Assembly: GCF_014297465.1 (NCBI RefSeq)
Contig: NZ_JACORT010000011.1
Coordinates: 124,001 to 188,000, forward strand
DNA from: Ramlibacter cellulosilyticus
GTDB taxonomy: Bacteria > Pseudomonadota > Gammaproteobacteria > Burkholderiales > Burkholderiaceae_C
Length of the DNA stretch: 64,000 nucleotides
Direction: 5' to 3'
The notes below the pieces were generated by a model. That model was not told the origin of the DNA. It made no database searches and was given only the letters and a program-made list of their open reading frames with translations. Position numbers and translations under genes: made by a program. Below are positions 8,921 to 17,903 of this stretch, one piece after another. Each line of letters begins with the position of its first letter. Positions within the stretch are counted from its first letter, which is position 1.

Positions 8921-9795
8921 CCCTTTCTCTTCAGCAGCACGTTGTCGTAGGCGTCGTCGTCGAGGACGTTTACCGGATAAGGCTCGGGCGCCCCCTCGCC
9001 TTCGGGAATGCGCATGATCTCCAGCCCGAGGGTTTCGAGCAGCTGCAGCATGTGCGACGGCCGGTAGCCGGCGGCGATCATCTGGCGCGAAGACCATTCC
9101 ATGACGACCTCCAGCCGGGGCGATTCGGCGATCACCCGGCGCGCGCCCGAAAGAACGCCATATTCGTGCCCCTCCACATCGAGCTTCACGAGGTCGATGG
9201 CGGTACCGGCCGGCACGAGGTCGTCCAGGCGGCGCAGCGGCACGTCGACAAGGTCATCCCTGCCATCGGCGGAACGGGTGAGCGACCCGTTGGCGGCGCG
9301 ATCGGCGGGCACGCACAGCTGCACCACGCCCTCGGCCGCGCCGAGCGCCACCGGGTGGATGTCGATCGGGCACATAGACCAGTTGATCAGCGCGTTGGCC
9401 CGCAGCAGCTTCAGCAGCTTGGGGTTCGGTTCGACCGCCCAGACGCGCCCGCTGCCGGAGCCGCCGATGCCGGCGCCCACCAGGCAGGTGAAGTAGCCGA
9501 AGTTCGCGCCGATGTCCACGAACTTCAGGTCCGGATGCACGCGGCGCGCGAAGAAGCGCGAGAGGTCGGCCTCCCATTGGCGATAGACCACCAGTTGCGG
9601 CGTCATGATCAGGTCGTGAGGATCGACCAGGTATTTCGTGCCGTAGAGCGTCTGCACCAGCAGCTGGTCGTCCGCCAGGCGCACGCCGAACGGGCCGACC
9701 AGGCGGCGGATGTCCTGCACCGACTCGCGCAGCGACGCCATCTCGGCGCGAAGCTCCGCCACCTGCTGCAGCAGCTGTTCCTGGATGTCGCTCAT
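8917..9795 (-). CDS. FkbM-family methyltransferase with an N-terminal coiled coil
   Basis: A 292-residue protein. Residues 1-33 form a leucine/glutamine-rich coiled coil (MSDIQEQLLQQVAELRAEM...). The remainder is an FkbM methyltransferase with the cofactor loop KFVDIGANFGYFTCLVGAG, the acidic VWAVEPNP and DLVKLDVEGHEYGVLSGA. The start overlaps the glycosyltransferase gene upstream by ATGA, and its own stop overlaps the next FkbM gene by ATGA. The coiled coil could dock it to the coiled-coil protein encoded at 12011-12466, which is inference. Confidence 0.85.
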   Translation of the reverse strand: MSDIQEQLLQQVAELRAEMASLRESVQDIRRLVGPFGVRLADDQLLVQTLYGTKYLVDPHDLIMTPQLVVYRQWEADLSRFFARRVHPDLKFVDIGANFGYFTCLVGAGIGGSGSGRVWAVEPNPKLLKLLRANALINWSMCPIDIHPVALGAAEGVVQLCVPADRAANGSLTRSADGRDDLVDVPLRRLDDLVPAGTAIDLVKLDVEGHEYGVLSGARRVIAESPRLEVVMEWSSRQMIAAGYRPSHMLQLLETLGLEIMRIPEGEGAPEPYPVNVLDDDAYDNVLLKRKG

Positions 9796-12017
9796 GCCAC
9801 CATCTCCCGCACGGCCGGCGCGGCCTGCGCCCATTCCGCATAGCTCGCGGCGACGCTGCCCGCCATGGCCTCCGTCGTGAAGCGCTCCTCGAAGGCCTCG
9901 AGCGCCCGGCGTCCGAGGCGCTCGCGCAATGCCGGCGACGCCAGCAGCTGCGAGAGCTTCTCCTGCAGGTCGGCGGCGTTCCCCGCCTCGAAGAGCAGGC
10001 CCGTGTCGCCGTCGTCGACCACCTCCTGGATGCCGCCGATGCGCGCACCGACGCAGGCCTTGCCGTAGCGCATCGCCTCCAGGAACACCAGCCCGAAGGA
10101 CTCGTAGCGGCTGGGGCCGGCGAAGATGTCGCAGTCCGCGTAGAGGGCATGCAGGTCCTGCTGGCTCACCACGCCGGGAAAGCGGACGCGCCCGATCCAG
10201 GGCGCGCCGCCGTGGGCGGCGAGGAACCGGTCCTTGAGCGCCTGCTTGCCGTCGTAGTTGATGGCATGGTCGCCCGCGAGCGTCGCCTCCAGTTGCGGAT
10301 GCGACTGCATCAGCGCCGGCAACGCGTCCAGCAGCAGGTCCACGCCCTTGCGCAGCTCGAAGCGGCCGACGAACAGCAGCCGGACGACGTCGCGGCGCGG
10401 CGCGGCGGATGGAAGCGGAACGCGATGGATGCCGTGCGGCACGACGCGGTACCGGTTGCGCGGAATCTGCAGCCCGTACGCCTGCTCGATGTCGCGCACG
10501 ATGGCCGTGGAGTTGGCGAGGATGCGGTGCGCCTTCTGCAGCGCCCAGGCCTCGCCCGCGATGATCTTGTCGACGTGCGCCGCCTTGTACTCGGGGTTGT
10601 CGAGCCATTCCTTCTTGGTGGGCAGCACCAGCTTGAAGGTGGAGTGCAGGCTGAGCACGGTGGGGATGCTGCCGTCGGCGATGCAGGCGGCGCCCTCCAG
10701 GTCCCAGATCGGCGTGGAGACCACGTCGAGGCCGCGCCGCACGTGGATGCGCATGACCTCGTCGTACGCGGTATAGGCGTAGTCCTTGATCACCTGCGGC
10801 AGGTCCGGCAGCGCCGGCTCCGTGCGCTGCGGCTGCCAGTGCGGCACGATGCGGTGCACCCAGACGCCCTCCTCGTAGTCCACCGTCGGGTGCTCCGCGC
10901 CCTTGGTGACCACGCTGATCTCGTGCCCCGCAGCGGCGAGCCCCACGGCCAGCTCGTGGGTCCAGTTGCCGATGCCGCCGCACTGCGCCGGCGGGTACTC
11001 CTGGCTCAGGAAGCAGATGCGCAGGCGCTGCGCGTCGGCGGGGCGGCGCGCGAAGGGAAGGAACGGGCGCAAGAGGCGTTCGCACATCTCGCCTGCGAGG
11101 AACACCGGGCGATCGGCGAAGCCACGGTCGATCCCGTCGCGCAAGCCGCGGTCGATTTCGTCGTGCAGGCGCCGGTGGTGCTCCGGATCGATCCGGCCGT
11201 GCTCCAGGTACCAGTCGTAGTCGCGCCGCAGGCCGCGGCGGTAGTCCTCGAGGTGGCGCAGCACCTCGTCGAGCGAGCGTGCGGGCGCGCCGTGCCGGAT
11301 GCAGAAATAGGCCTTGCTCTTGACGGAGAAGTAGATGCTCCTGGGCACCTTGTTCGCGTCGCGCAGGTGGCTGGACGCGTACTTGTGGTGCACCTCCGCG
11401 TTCGGGACGTACTCGACGCGCCAGCCGGCGTCGATGAGCCGCACCATCACGTCGGTCTCGTCGAGGAAGTACACGAACTCCTCGTCGAAGCCGCCGATGG
11501 CGAGCAGCGCGTTGCGCCGGAACGAGGAATTGGTGCCGGTGAGGCTGGGGAACCGGAACGGCCGCGCCCCGGTGTCGAGCCGACCTTCGGCCAGCGTGTC
11601 GAAGCTCTCGCCGCGCCCGAAGCGGTCGCACACCACAGCCTTGCACTGGAAGCTGTACCCCGTGTGGTCGCGGATGTAGCCGCCGACCGCAGCGACCAGG
11701 GGGTCCGCATAGCCGGTGGCGAGCTGGTCCAGCCAGTCGGGCTCCGGCATCGCATCGTCATCCAGGAAGCAGACGACGTCGCCCGCGGCCATCGCGATGC
11801 CGATGTTGCGCGACATCGAGAGGTTGGCCTGGCCGCAGCGGCCCACCTTCACGCGATCGCGCCAGCGTTCCAGCACCTGCTCGGTGCCGTCGGTGGACGG
11901 GCCGTTGACCACGATCACCTCGAACTTCGGGTAGCGCAGCGACTGCAGCGATTCCAGGGTGCGCGGCAGCGTGTGCGCGCGGTTGTACGTGTTGATGACG
12001 ATGGAGAAGGTCAGCAT
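9792..12017 (-). CDS. Two-domain glycosyltransferase (GT2-GT4 fusion)
   Basis: A 741-residue protein with two catalytic domains. Residues 1-320 are a GT-A fold family 2 transferase (TFSIVINTYNRAHTLPRTLES, then the metal-binding VCFLDDDAMPEPDW and GTNSSFRRNALLAIGGFDEEF). Residues 345-735 are a GT-B fold family 4 transferase (RICFLSQEYPPAQCGGIGNWTHELAVGLAAAG; GRFELRKGVDLLLDALPAL; PSRYESFGLVFLEAMRYGKACVG). A single chain would add two sugars in sequence or make a repeating unit. It overlaps the preceding gene by 7 bases and the following one by 4. Its place in the kps unit suggests it builds the capsule backbone; the sugars are unknown. Confidence 0.88.
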   Translation of the reverse strand: MLTFSIVINTYNRAHTLPRTLESLQSLRYPKFEVIVVNGPSTDGTEQVLERWRDRVKVGRCGQANLSMSRNIGIAMAAGDVVCFLDDDAMPEPDWLDQLATGYADPLVAAVGGYIRDHTGYSFQCKAVVCDRFGRGESFDTLAEGRLDTGARPFRFPSLTGTNSSFRRNALLAIGGFDEEFVYFLDETDVMVRLIDAGWRVEYVPNAEVHHKYASSHLRDANKVPRSIYFSVKSKAYFCIRHGAPARSLDEVLRHLEDYRRGLRRDYDWYLEHGRIDPEHHRRLHDEIDRGLRDGIDRGFADRPVFLAGEMCERLLRPFLPFARRPADAQRLRICFLSQEYPPAQCGGIGNWTHELAVGLAAAGHEISVVTKGAEHPTVDYEEGVWVHRIVPHWQPQRTEPALPDLPQVIKDYAYTAYDEVMRIHVRRGLDVVSTPIWDLEGAACIADGSIPTVLSLHSTFKLVLPTKKEWLDNPEYKAAHVDKIIAGEAWALQKAHRILANSTAIVRDIEQAYGLQIPRNRYRVVPHGIHRVPLPSAAPRRDVVRLLFVGRFELRKGVDLLLDALPALMQSHPQLEATLAGDHAINYDGKQALKDRFLAAHGGAPWIGRVRFPGVVSQQDLHALYADCDIFAGPSRYESFGLVFLEAMRYGKACVGARIGGIQEVVDDGDTGLLFEAGNAADLQEKLSQLLASPALRERLGRRALEAFEERFTTEAMAGSVAASYAEWAQAAPAVREMVA

Positions 12018-12466
12018 CGGGGGGACCCCTGGGAAAGATGTTCGGCGGGCTCGTTGGCGGCGGGCTCGCGGCGGCTCAGGCCGGCGACGGCCGCGGCGAG
12101 CGCGTCGCGCTGGAAGGCCGCGTGCTGTTCGTGGCGGCCGATGCGCCGCTGCAGTCCTTCGACCGCGGCGCAGGCGAGCTGCTGCTGCACGCGCGCCGAC
12201 TCGCGCGCGCGGGAAAGCTCGGACTCGAGTTCGGCGGTGCGGCGCTCCAGGTTCTCGAGCTGCCGCCGGAGCGCGTCGATAGTGGAGGCATAGGTGGAGA
12301 GCAGTCCATCCATCACCCGCGGCGGCGCCGCCGGTTCGCGGTGGAAGCGCTGCACCCACTTCCAGTAGCCGCGCATCATCGGGCCGAGCACGTGGGGACC
12401 GAGCACCGGCACCTGCAGGCTGCGCAGGTAGAACTCCTTCCACTCGGGGGGCAGTTTCTTGGGCAT
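12011..12466 (-). CDS. Small coiled-coil protein in the capsule locus, unknown function
   Basis: A 151-residue protein starting MPKKLPPEWKEFYLRSLQVPVLGPHV. The first 50 residues are aromatic-rich and basic, and residues 55-125 are a long predicted coiled coil rich in Arg, Glu and Leu. No enzymatic motif is visible. It lies 14 bases after kpsT and its end overlaps the GT2-GT4 gene by 7 bases. A scaffolding role that keeps the transferases at the exporter is possible but is inference. Confidence 0.7.
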   Translation of the reverse strand: MPKKLPPEWKEFYLRSLQVPVLGPHVLGPMMRGYWKWVQRFHREPAAPPRVMDGLLSTYASTIDALRRQLENLERRTAELESELSRARESARVQQQLACAAVEGLQRRIGRHEQHAAFQRDALAAAVAGLSRREPAANEPAEHLSQGSPRC

Positions 12467-12480
12467 GCGGAAGCTCCTGG

Positions 12481-13110
12481 TCAGTGGGCCGCCGGCGCGG
12501 CATCGACGCGATGCAGCTTGCCGTCGGCGAGCAGGTGGATGACGTCGCAATGGCGGCGCACGTACTCGCCGTCGTGGGACACGAGGATCAGCGCGCGGTC
12601 GCTGCGCCTGACGAACAGCTCTTCGTGGCACTTCTCGTGGAAGCGCTCGTCGCCGACGGAGATGACCTCGTCGATGAGGAAGCAGTCGAAGTCGATGGCC
12701 ATCGACACGGCGAACGCGAAGCGCGCGCGCATGCCGGAGGAATAGGTGCGCACGGGCTCGTGCAGGTAGCGCCCGAGCTCGGAGAAGTCGTCGACGTATC
12801 CCAGCTTGTCCTTCGCGTCCTGGCCGTAGATCCGGCAGATGAAGCGCAGGTTGTCGGCCCCGGTGAGGGAACCCTGGAAGGCGCCGCCGAAGGCCAGCGG
12901 CCACGACACGCGCATGCGCCGCTCGATGCGGCCCGCGGTGGGCGCCTCCGCTCCGCTCAGCAAGCGGATCAGCGTGGACTTGCCGGCGCCGTTGCGGCCG
13001 ACGACGCCGATCTTCTCGCCGGGATGGACGGTGAGATCGAGCGCATCGAGCACGGTGGTGAGGCCGTGCCGGGTGGCGTAGCGTTTGGTCACCTCGCGCA
13101 GCGTGATCAT
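12481..13110 (-). CDS. kpsT: Capsule polysaccharide ABC transporter ATP-binding protein KpsT
   Basis: A 209-residue ATPase. Walker A is GRNGAGKST (about residues 39-47), the signature motif TYSSGMRARFAFAVSM, and Walker B DCFLIDEVISVGDERF, the pattern of KpsT/Wzt-type polysaccharide exporters. It powers export of the finished capsule polymer through KpsM. Start and stop of kpsM and kpsT overlap by ATGA. The short length without a C-terminal carbohydrate-binding domain fits KpsT, not Wzt of O-antigen systems. Confidence 0.93.
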   Translation of the reverse strand: MITLREVTKRYATRHGLTTVLDALDLTVHPGEKIGVVGRNGAGKSTLIRLLSGAEAPTAGRIERRMRVSWPLAFGGAFQGSLTGADNLRFICRIYGQDAKDKLGYVDDFSELGRYLHEPVRTYSSGMRARFAFAVSMAIDFDCFLIDEVISVGDERFHEKCHEELFVRRSDRALILVSHDGEYVRRHCDVIHLLADGKLHRVDAAPAAH

Positions 13111-13901
13111 TCGGGCGTGATCCTCCGGCTGACGTCCCGCACCTGCGAGAGCCCCAGCAGCGTGAGCCCGGCGCAGCAGGAGGCCAGGTAGCCGACGTCG
13201 TAGTGGGCGCGGATCGCGGAGCCGAACCAGCCTTCGCGCAGCAGCTCCACGCCATGCACCATCGGCAGCCAGAGCAGGAATTCCTGCACCTGCGGCGAGA
13301 AGATGTCGACCAGGAAGGCGGCGCCGGACAGCGGGAACAGCAGGTAGGCCGCAGGGTGCCAGAACTTCTCCAGCAGGTCGGACCGTTCGGCCAGCGCGCC
13401 GAGCAGCAGCGCCAGCGAGGCGCCGAACCACGCCAGCAGGAACCACGCCGCCAGCACCGTCAGCGGATCCTCCGGCGGTTCCATCCAGCCGATGAACCAG
13501 AACAGCAGCGAGAGCACGACGAAGGACATGGTCGCGCCGCCCGCTTCCAGCAGCAGCCGGGCGAGGAAGATGTCCAGCACCTTCACGTTGCGGTGGTACA
13601 TCAGGGCGAGGTTCGGCCCGACGCCCCCGATGCAGCGCCCGGGCATGTTACGCCACAGGAGCACCGAGGAATAGCCCGTCACCGCGAACGCGACGATGGG
13701 CAGCTGCGCGTGATGCACCTGGGCCAGGCTCCACAAGGCGACGATGCCCAGCGTGAACAGCATGGGCTCGACGAACAGCCACAGGAAGCCGATGTTGTGG
13801 CGGCCGTAGCGCGTCAGCACTTCGCGCATCAGCAGGGCGCCGATGACGCGGCGCTGGATGCGCCAGCAGTCGGCAAGACTCGCTTGCGTGGCCAGTCTCA
13901 T
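13107..13901 (-). CDS. kpsM: Capsule polysaccharide ABC transporter permease KpsM
   Basis: A 264-residue inner-membrane protein of the ABC-2 permease type with about six hydrophobic segments. The N-terminal RRVIGALLMREVLTRYGRHNIGFLWLFVEPMLF is the characteristic start of KpsM/KpsM-like permeases. It overlaps kpsE before it and kpsT after it by 4 bases each. It forms the channel through which the polymer crosses the inner membrane. Confidence 0.93.
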   Translation of the reverse strand: MRLATQASLADCWRIQRRVIGALLMREVLTRYGRHNIGFLWLFVEPMLFTLGIVALWSLAQVHHAQLPIVAFAVTGYSSVLLWRNMPGRCIGGVGPNLALMYHRNVKVLDIFLARLLLEAGGATMSFVVLSLLFWFIGWMEPPEDPLTVLAAWFLLAWFGASLALLLGALAERSDLLEKFWHPAAYLLFPLSGAAFLVDIFSPQVQEFLLWLPMVHGVELLREGWFGSAIRAHYDVGYLASCCAGLTLLGLSQVRDVSRRITPE

Positions 13902-15031
13902 TCCTGGTGCTCCCTGATCCCCGCGAGCAGGAGCGCCAGGATGCCCCAGGCCACCAGGCCCAGCCCCAGCACGGCGATGACGCCGCGCACGCGGCGCGGC
14001 TCCTGCGCCATGTCGGGAACGCTGGGCTGCGCGATGCGCTCCAGGTAGACCTGCTGGCGCCGCGCCTCGTTGCGTGCGGTCTCCAGGCTGGTCAGCGCGC
14101 TCGCCAGCTGCTTGTTGGCGAAGTCGGCGTCGAGCACGAGGCGCTGGTACATGGGCGCCTTGCGGGTGAGCGCGCCGTTGCCGCCGGTGACCTTGCCCGA
14201 TTCGGCGTCGATCGCGGCGCGCAGCGTATGGGCGCGGTTCTCCAGCGCCCCGATCTGCGGGTTCTGCGGCGTCAGCGCCTTGATCTGCGCCAGCTGCGTG
14301 GAAGTGGCGATCAGCTCGTCCTGCAGCTTCGCGACCTGCTGCAGTTGCACCGCCGCCTGGCGCTCGGGGTCGACCACCCCTTCCGCGCCGCGGTAGTTGG
14401 ACAACGCGACCGCGGCCTCCCGCGCGCTCTGGCTGGCCTGCACGACTTCTGCCGTGGCGAAGCGGATCATGTCCTGGCGTCCGCGCTCGTTGAGGCGGTT
14501 GACCAGTTCCTCGCCCTGCGCCAGCAGCAGCCGGTTGATCGCCGCGGCGTCCTGCGCCGTGTAGGCACGCACGGTCAGCGTCGCGATCGACGAGGTGGGA
14601 TCGATCTGCACCGACACCATCTTGCGGTAGTAGCGGTGGAGCGCCTCGAAGCTGTCGTCCGGCCACAGGCCCGCGAAGCGGCTGACGCGGTCGATGCCGG
14701 GGTCGCCGTACGACTTCCCGACCTTCAGCTGCGTGTCCAGGACCCGCAACGCGTCGCGCGAGAGCACGTAATCCTGCACGGTGTAGTTGTCGTCGGGCGC
14801 GCGGCTGAAGCCCACGCCCTGCAGCAGCGACCCGAGCGGCGACGTGACCTGGCGCTGCGGGCTGCGCACCACGAAGCGGCTCTCGGAGAGGTACACGTCC
14901 GAGGCGAGGACGCCGTAGTAGACGATCGCCAGCGCCGTCGGCAGCACGACGCACAGCAGGAACAACGGCGAGAGGCGGGAGAAGCGGGAGGACAGCGCCC
15001 GCACACGGTCTTTCATGGCAATGCTCTTCAT
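13898..15031 (-). CDS. kpsE: Capsule export inner-membrane/periplasmic protein KpsE
   Basis: A 377-residue protein of the polysaccharide co-polymerase type. One membrane helix lies near the N-terminus (LSPLFLLCVVLPTALAIVYYGVLAS), then a periplasmic domain with SESRFVVRSP, a long alpha-helical region (about residues 195-335), and a second helix at the C-terminus (VIAVLGLGLVAWGILALLLAGI). It links the KpsMT transporter with the outer-membrane KpsD. The ATG at 15031 follows the kpsS stop by one base; an alternative ATG at 15016 has a better ribosome site (GAAGAG, 7 bases before) and may be the real start. Confidence 0.88.
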   Translation of the reverse strand: MKSIAMKDRVRALSSRFSRLSPLFLLCVVLPTALAIVYYGVLASDVYLSESRFVVRSPQRQVTSPLGSLLQGVGFSRAPDDNYTVQDYVLSRDALRVLDTQLKVGKSYGDPGIDRVSRFAGLWPDDSFEALHRYYRKMVSVQIDPTSSIATLTVRAYTAQDAAAINRLLLAQGEELVNRLNERGRQDMIRFATAEVVQASQSAREAAVALSNYRGAEGVVDPERQAAVQLQQVAKLQDELIATSTQLAQIKALTPQNPQIGALENRAHTLRAAIDAESGKVTGGNGALTRKAPMYQRLVLDADFANKQLASALTSLETARNEARRQQVYLERIAQPSVPDMAQEPRRVRGVIAVLGLGLVAWGILALLLAGIREHQE

Positions 15032-15032
15032 T

Positions 15033-16319
15033 TCATGGCCAGGCGAGGTCCTGCCGGCGCCCGGCATAGATGCTCGCCGGCATCTGGGTGAGGTTCTTCA
15101 ACTGCTGCAGGAACGCAGCAGCGGCTTCGGGGTCCGGCGGCGCGCCGTCGCGCCAGAACGAATGCAGCGTGCCGCCGTGCGTGAGGGACGGCAGCCGGTA
15201 CAGCGCCTCCCCCATCACGACCAGCGGGGTGCCGCTTTCCAGGGCCTGGAGGCCCACGGTGCTGTTGATCACGACCACGCCCCGCGCGCCGCGGCACAGG
15301 TCGCGCGTGTCGCCTTCGACGAGGTAGCGCACGCGCTCCCCGATGCCGAGTTCGTTGGCCACGCGGCGGATCAGCGCGCCATGTCCGGCGGCGCCGCGCG
15401 ACTGCGGATGTTGCTTGAACACGAGCAGCGTGCCCGGCTCGGCATGCTCGGCGAAGGAGTGCATCACCTCCAGCACGAACTCCGCATTGCGCGCATAGCC
15501 GCTGTGGTGCCGGATCTGCGAATCGCCGTCGTGCTGCAGCGGCACGAAGAAATAGGGCGCGGGCCCGCGTTGGAGGGAGCGGGCGCACCTCGCATCCCGT
15601 CCATGGCGCAGCAGCTTCACGCCCCACGACCGCAGCCAGTAGCGCGCGTAGCGCCAGGGGTTCGCGTCCCGGTGGTGCTCGTACAGGGGAAATGCGCCTT
15701 GGTGCAGGCGCAGCGCTGCATAGTGGAGCGCTGCGTGCCAGGCGGTCTGCGCGAAATGCCAGCGGGTGTCGTCGGGCGCCAGCCCGCCGGGCGGCATCCC
15801 TCCCGTGGGCGCCCACGCATGGGTCTCGAGCGTGCGGGAGTGGCTGTTGACGCCCCCCAGTTCCATGGTGACGTAGCCGGGCCGGAAGTAGCCCTCCTCC
15901 AGGACGACGGCGGGAATCCCCAGTTCCGCAGCGAGCCGCAGGGCCTCCTGGTGGTAGCCACGCGACTGGCCGAACAGGACGATGCAGTCGGGGCGGCGGG
16001 TGCGCAGGAACTCCCGCAGGAAGGATGCCCACTCCCCCGGCGCGCCTTCGTAGGGGACGACGTGACCGGCGCGCGCGTCGTGGCGGTCGCCTCCCTGCAG
16101 CACGATGCGCGTCACCCGCGTGGCCCGGCGTTCGAGCCAGCGCGCGAGGCGGTCGAAGAACGGGCCCACCGGGCCTTGCAGGAGCAGGACGTCGCGGCTT
16201 TCCCGCAGCAGCGCGCACGCGGGGTTGAGCGGCACCGTCTGCCGCCCGGGCGCCGGGGCGCCGCCGCCGAGCGCACGCGCCATGCTGGGTTCCTCGCGCA
16301 TCCTCAGCGCCGCGGCCAT
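15033..16319 (-). CDS. kpsS: KpsS-like capsule biosynthesis transferase
   Basis: A 428-residue protein of the capsule polysaccharide synthesis family. In group 2 capsules KpsS adds the first beta-Kdo to phosphatidylglycerol to start the linker on which the capsule is anchored. Family-like stretches are LLLQGPVGPFFDRLARWLE, GYFRPGYVTMELGGVNSHS, TLLVFKQHPQ and VVVINSTVGLQALESGTPLVVMG. The ATG at 16319 is preferred; a TTG at 16328 overlaps the previous stop. It sits between a membrane hydrolase gene and kpsE. Confidence 0.85.
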   Translation of the reverse strand: MAAALRMREEPSMARALGGGAPAPGRQTVPLNPACALLRESRDVLLLQGPVGPFFDRLARWLERRATRVTRIVLQGGDRHDARAGHVVPYEGAPGEWASFLREFLRTRRPDCIVLFGQSRGYHQEALRLAAELGIPAVVLEEGYFRPGYVTMELGGVNSHSRTLETHAWAPTGGMPPGGLAPDDTRWHFAQTAWHAALHYAALRLHQGAFPLYEHHRDANPWRYARYWLRSWGVKLLRHGRDARCARSLQRGPAPYFFVPLQHDGDSQIRHHSGYARNAEFVLEVMHSFAEHAEPGTLLVFKQHPQSRGAAGHGALIRRVANELGIGERVRYLVEGDTRDLCRGARGVVVINSTVGLQALESGTPLVVMGEALYRLPSLTHGGTLHSFWRDGAPPDPEAAAAFLQQLKNLTQMPASIYAGRRQDLAWP

Positions 16320-16324
16320 CGCTT

Positions 16325-17551
16325 TCAAGATCCTTGCTCCCTCGTCTCTTCGCGTCGGGTGCGCACGGGCGATCCTATTGCATCCGGAAACAGCTCTCCC
16401 GGCGCCGCCGCATGGCGCGCCGCGAGCGTCCGGGCGCCGGCCGTGATGGAGAAGAAGTCATAGGCGTCGGCGCGGCGGCCGGCCTTCAGGTACTGGAAAT
16501 GCAAGGTGAACTTGTCGCGTCGCAGGCCGGCGTATTCGGCGGGCTCGAACATCCGGAAGAACCGGGGCGACAGCAGCCTCGGGCCGGCCGGGTGTCCGGC
16601 CTGCACCCCGCATGCGGCGAGCGGGTCCACCAGCGGGAAGCAGCAGCCGTCGGGCGGTGCCGAGAAGTCGATCCACGCCACGCGCTGCGACGTGCCCACG
16701 GCCAGCAGTTCGTCGCGATACGCGGCAGCCGGCGGCAGCGCTCCGACCACGGGAATGCACTGGCCCAGCGTCAGCAGCGAGAACGCGCAGCGCGTGTCCG
16801 CCGGCCAGCGGGCGAGCACGCGCGCGACGACGCTCACGGCAAGGATGGACCCGGACGAATGGCCCACCACCAGGACCTCGTCGTCCGCAGACTCCGCGAG
16901 GCGCTGCACGATGCGATCCGCATGCCGGTCCAGGAGGTCGGGGAGTTCGGGCACCTCTCCCCTGGCCTGGCGAACGTGGAACGCCAGGCTGCGCCCGAGC
17001 CAGTCCGCCGACCAGGCCATCTGGCGCCGCAGGACGAGGAAAGCTCCGGCGGCGGCAACGACCGGCCCCGCGAGTGCCGCGAGCACGGCACTCTGGGTCC
17101 AGGACCAGGCCAGCGCCGCCGCGGCGGTGCCGGCTGCAGGCACCAGCAGCACGAGCGCGCACAGGAGGAGGAACGGCAGGAGGAGCACGAGGGCCGCGAC
17201 GCGGTGCGCGCGCCAGAGCGTGCGCGCGGCGCCCGAGGCGACGAGGTACAGCGAGGCAGCCACCAGGTCGCGGACGAGGGCCAGGCGTCGCTGCGTCCAG
17301 TGCGCGCGCACGATGCCGTCCCACGGCAGGTACTCGTAGCGCGTGCGCACCGTGCAGGCGCCTTCCTGCGCCTCGATGTCCCAGCACGCGCCGCCGCCCT
17401 GGACCCGCCGCCGCGGCCCGACCTGCAGCGCGATCTGCCCGAGCTTCTGCTGCTCGGCGGCTTCCCCCGCATAGAGGGCGTGGTAGCGCGCCGCACCGGC
17501 GGGATCGAACCCTCCGATGTAGAACACGCTTCTTTGCCGCACTGCCGTCAT
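16325..17551 (-). CDS. Membrane-bound alpha/beta-hydrolase-like protein, paralogue 1
   Basis: A 408-residue protein. It begins VFYIGGFDPAGAARYHALYAGEA, has two hydrophobic segments at about residues 115-175, and carries a nucleophile-elbow motif in EVLVVGHSSGSILAVS (around residue 230), as in serine hydrolases. Late motifs VAWIDFSAPPDGC and RFFRMFEPAEYAGLRRDKFTLHFQYLKAG are shared with the paralogue at 19279-20433. No named family is recognised. Its position between KpsS and the P450 group suggests it acts on the capsule lipid anchor or another membrane lipid; this is inference. Confidence 0.75.
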   Translation of the reverse strand: MTAVRQRSVFYIGGFDPAGAARYHALYAGEAAEQQKLGQIALQVGPRRRVQGGGACWDIEAQEGACTVRTRYEYLPWDGIVRAHWTQRRLALVRDLVAASLYLVASGAARTLWRAHRVAALVLLLPFLLLCALVLLVPAAGTAAAALAWSWTQSAVLAALAGPVVAAAGAFLVLRRQMAWSADWLGRSLAFHVRQARGEVPELPDLLDRHADRIVQRLAESADDEVLVVGHSSGSILAVSVVARVLARWPADTRCAFSLLTLGQCIPVVGALPPAAAYRDELLAVGTSQRVAWIDFSAPPDGCCFPLVDPLAACGVQAGHPAGPRLLSPRFFRMFEPAEYAGLRRDKFTLHFQYLKAGRRADAYDFFSITAGARTLAARHAAAPGELFPDAIGSPVRTRREETREQGS

Positions 17552-17558
17552 CGCCGCC

Positions 17559-17903
17559 TCAGAAGATGGTCTGTTTCTCGAGGCCCTTCTGCAGGGCCAG
17601 GTCCACGATCGGCTGCTCGCGCCTGTTCGCGCGCTGGCAGTGGTTGCGCTGGAAGCGGTCGGTGCACCAGATCACCACGCGCGCCCAGCGCCGGTGGCGC
17701 TCGCGCCACGCGTGCGAGGACACGCTCTCCCACGCGTAGCCGTTGAAGACCGTCGCGTTCACGAAGTGGTCCAGCGCGCGCACGCCGGCGCGCCCGCGGT
17801 GCGTGGGCCCGAAGAAACCCACGACCACCAGGATCAGGTAGCCCACGATCGCCATCGGGACGATGAAGGTCATGAGGACGAAGCCGCCAACCCGTTCCTT
17901 CAT
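17559..17903 (-). CDS. Small membrane protein of unknown function
   Basis: A 114-residue protein with one long hydrophobic segment at residues 7-31 (GFVLMTFIVPMAIVGYLILVVVGFF), followed by a basic, histidine- and tryptophan-rich soluble part with two cysteines (VIWCTDRF and RNHCQRAN). Its ATG overlaps the stop of the P450 gene by 4 bases and its end is 7 bases before the hydrolase gene, so it is co-transcribed. Not recognised. Confidence 0.75.
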   Translation of the reverse strand: MKERVGGFVLMTFIVPMAIVGYLILVVVGFFGPTHRGRAGVRALDHFVNATVFNGYAWESVSSHAWRERHRRWARVVIWCTDRFQRNHCQRANRREQPIVDLALQKGLEKQTIF

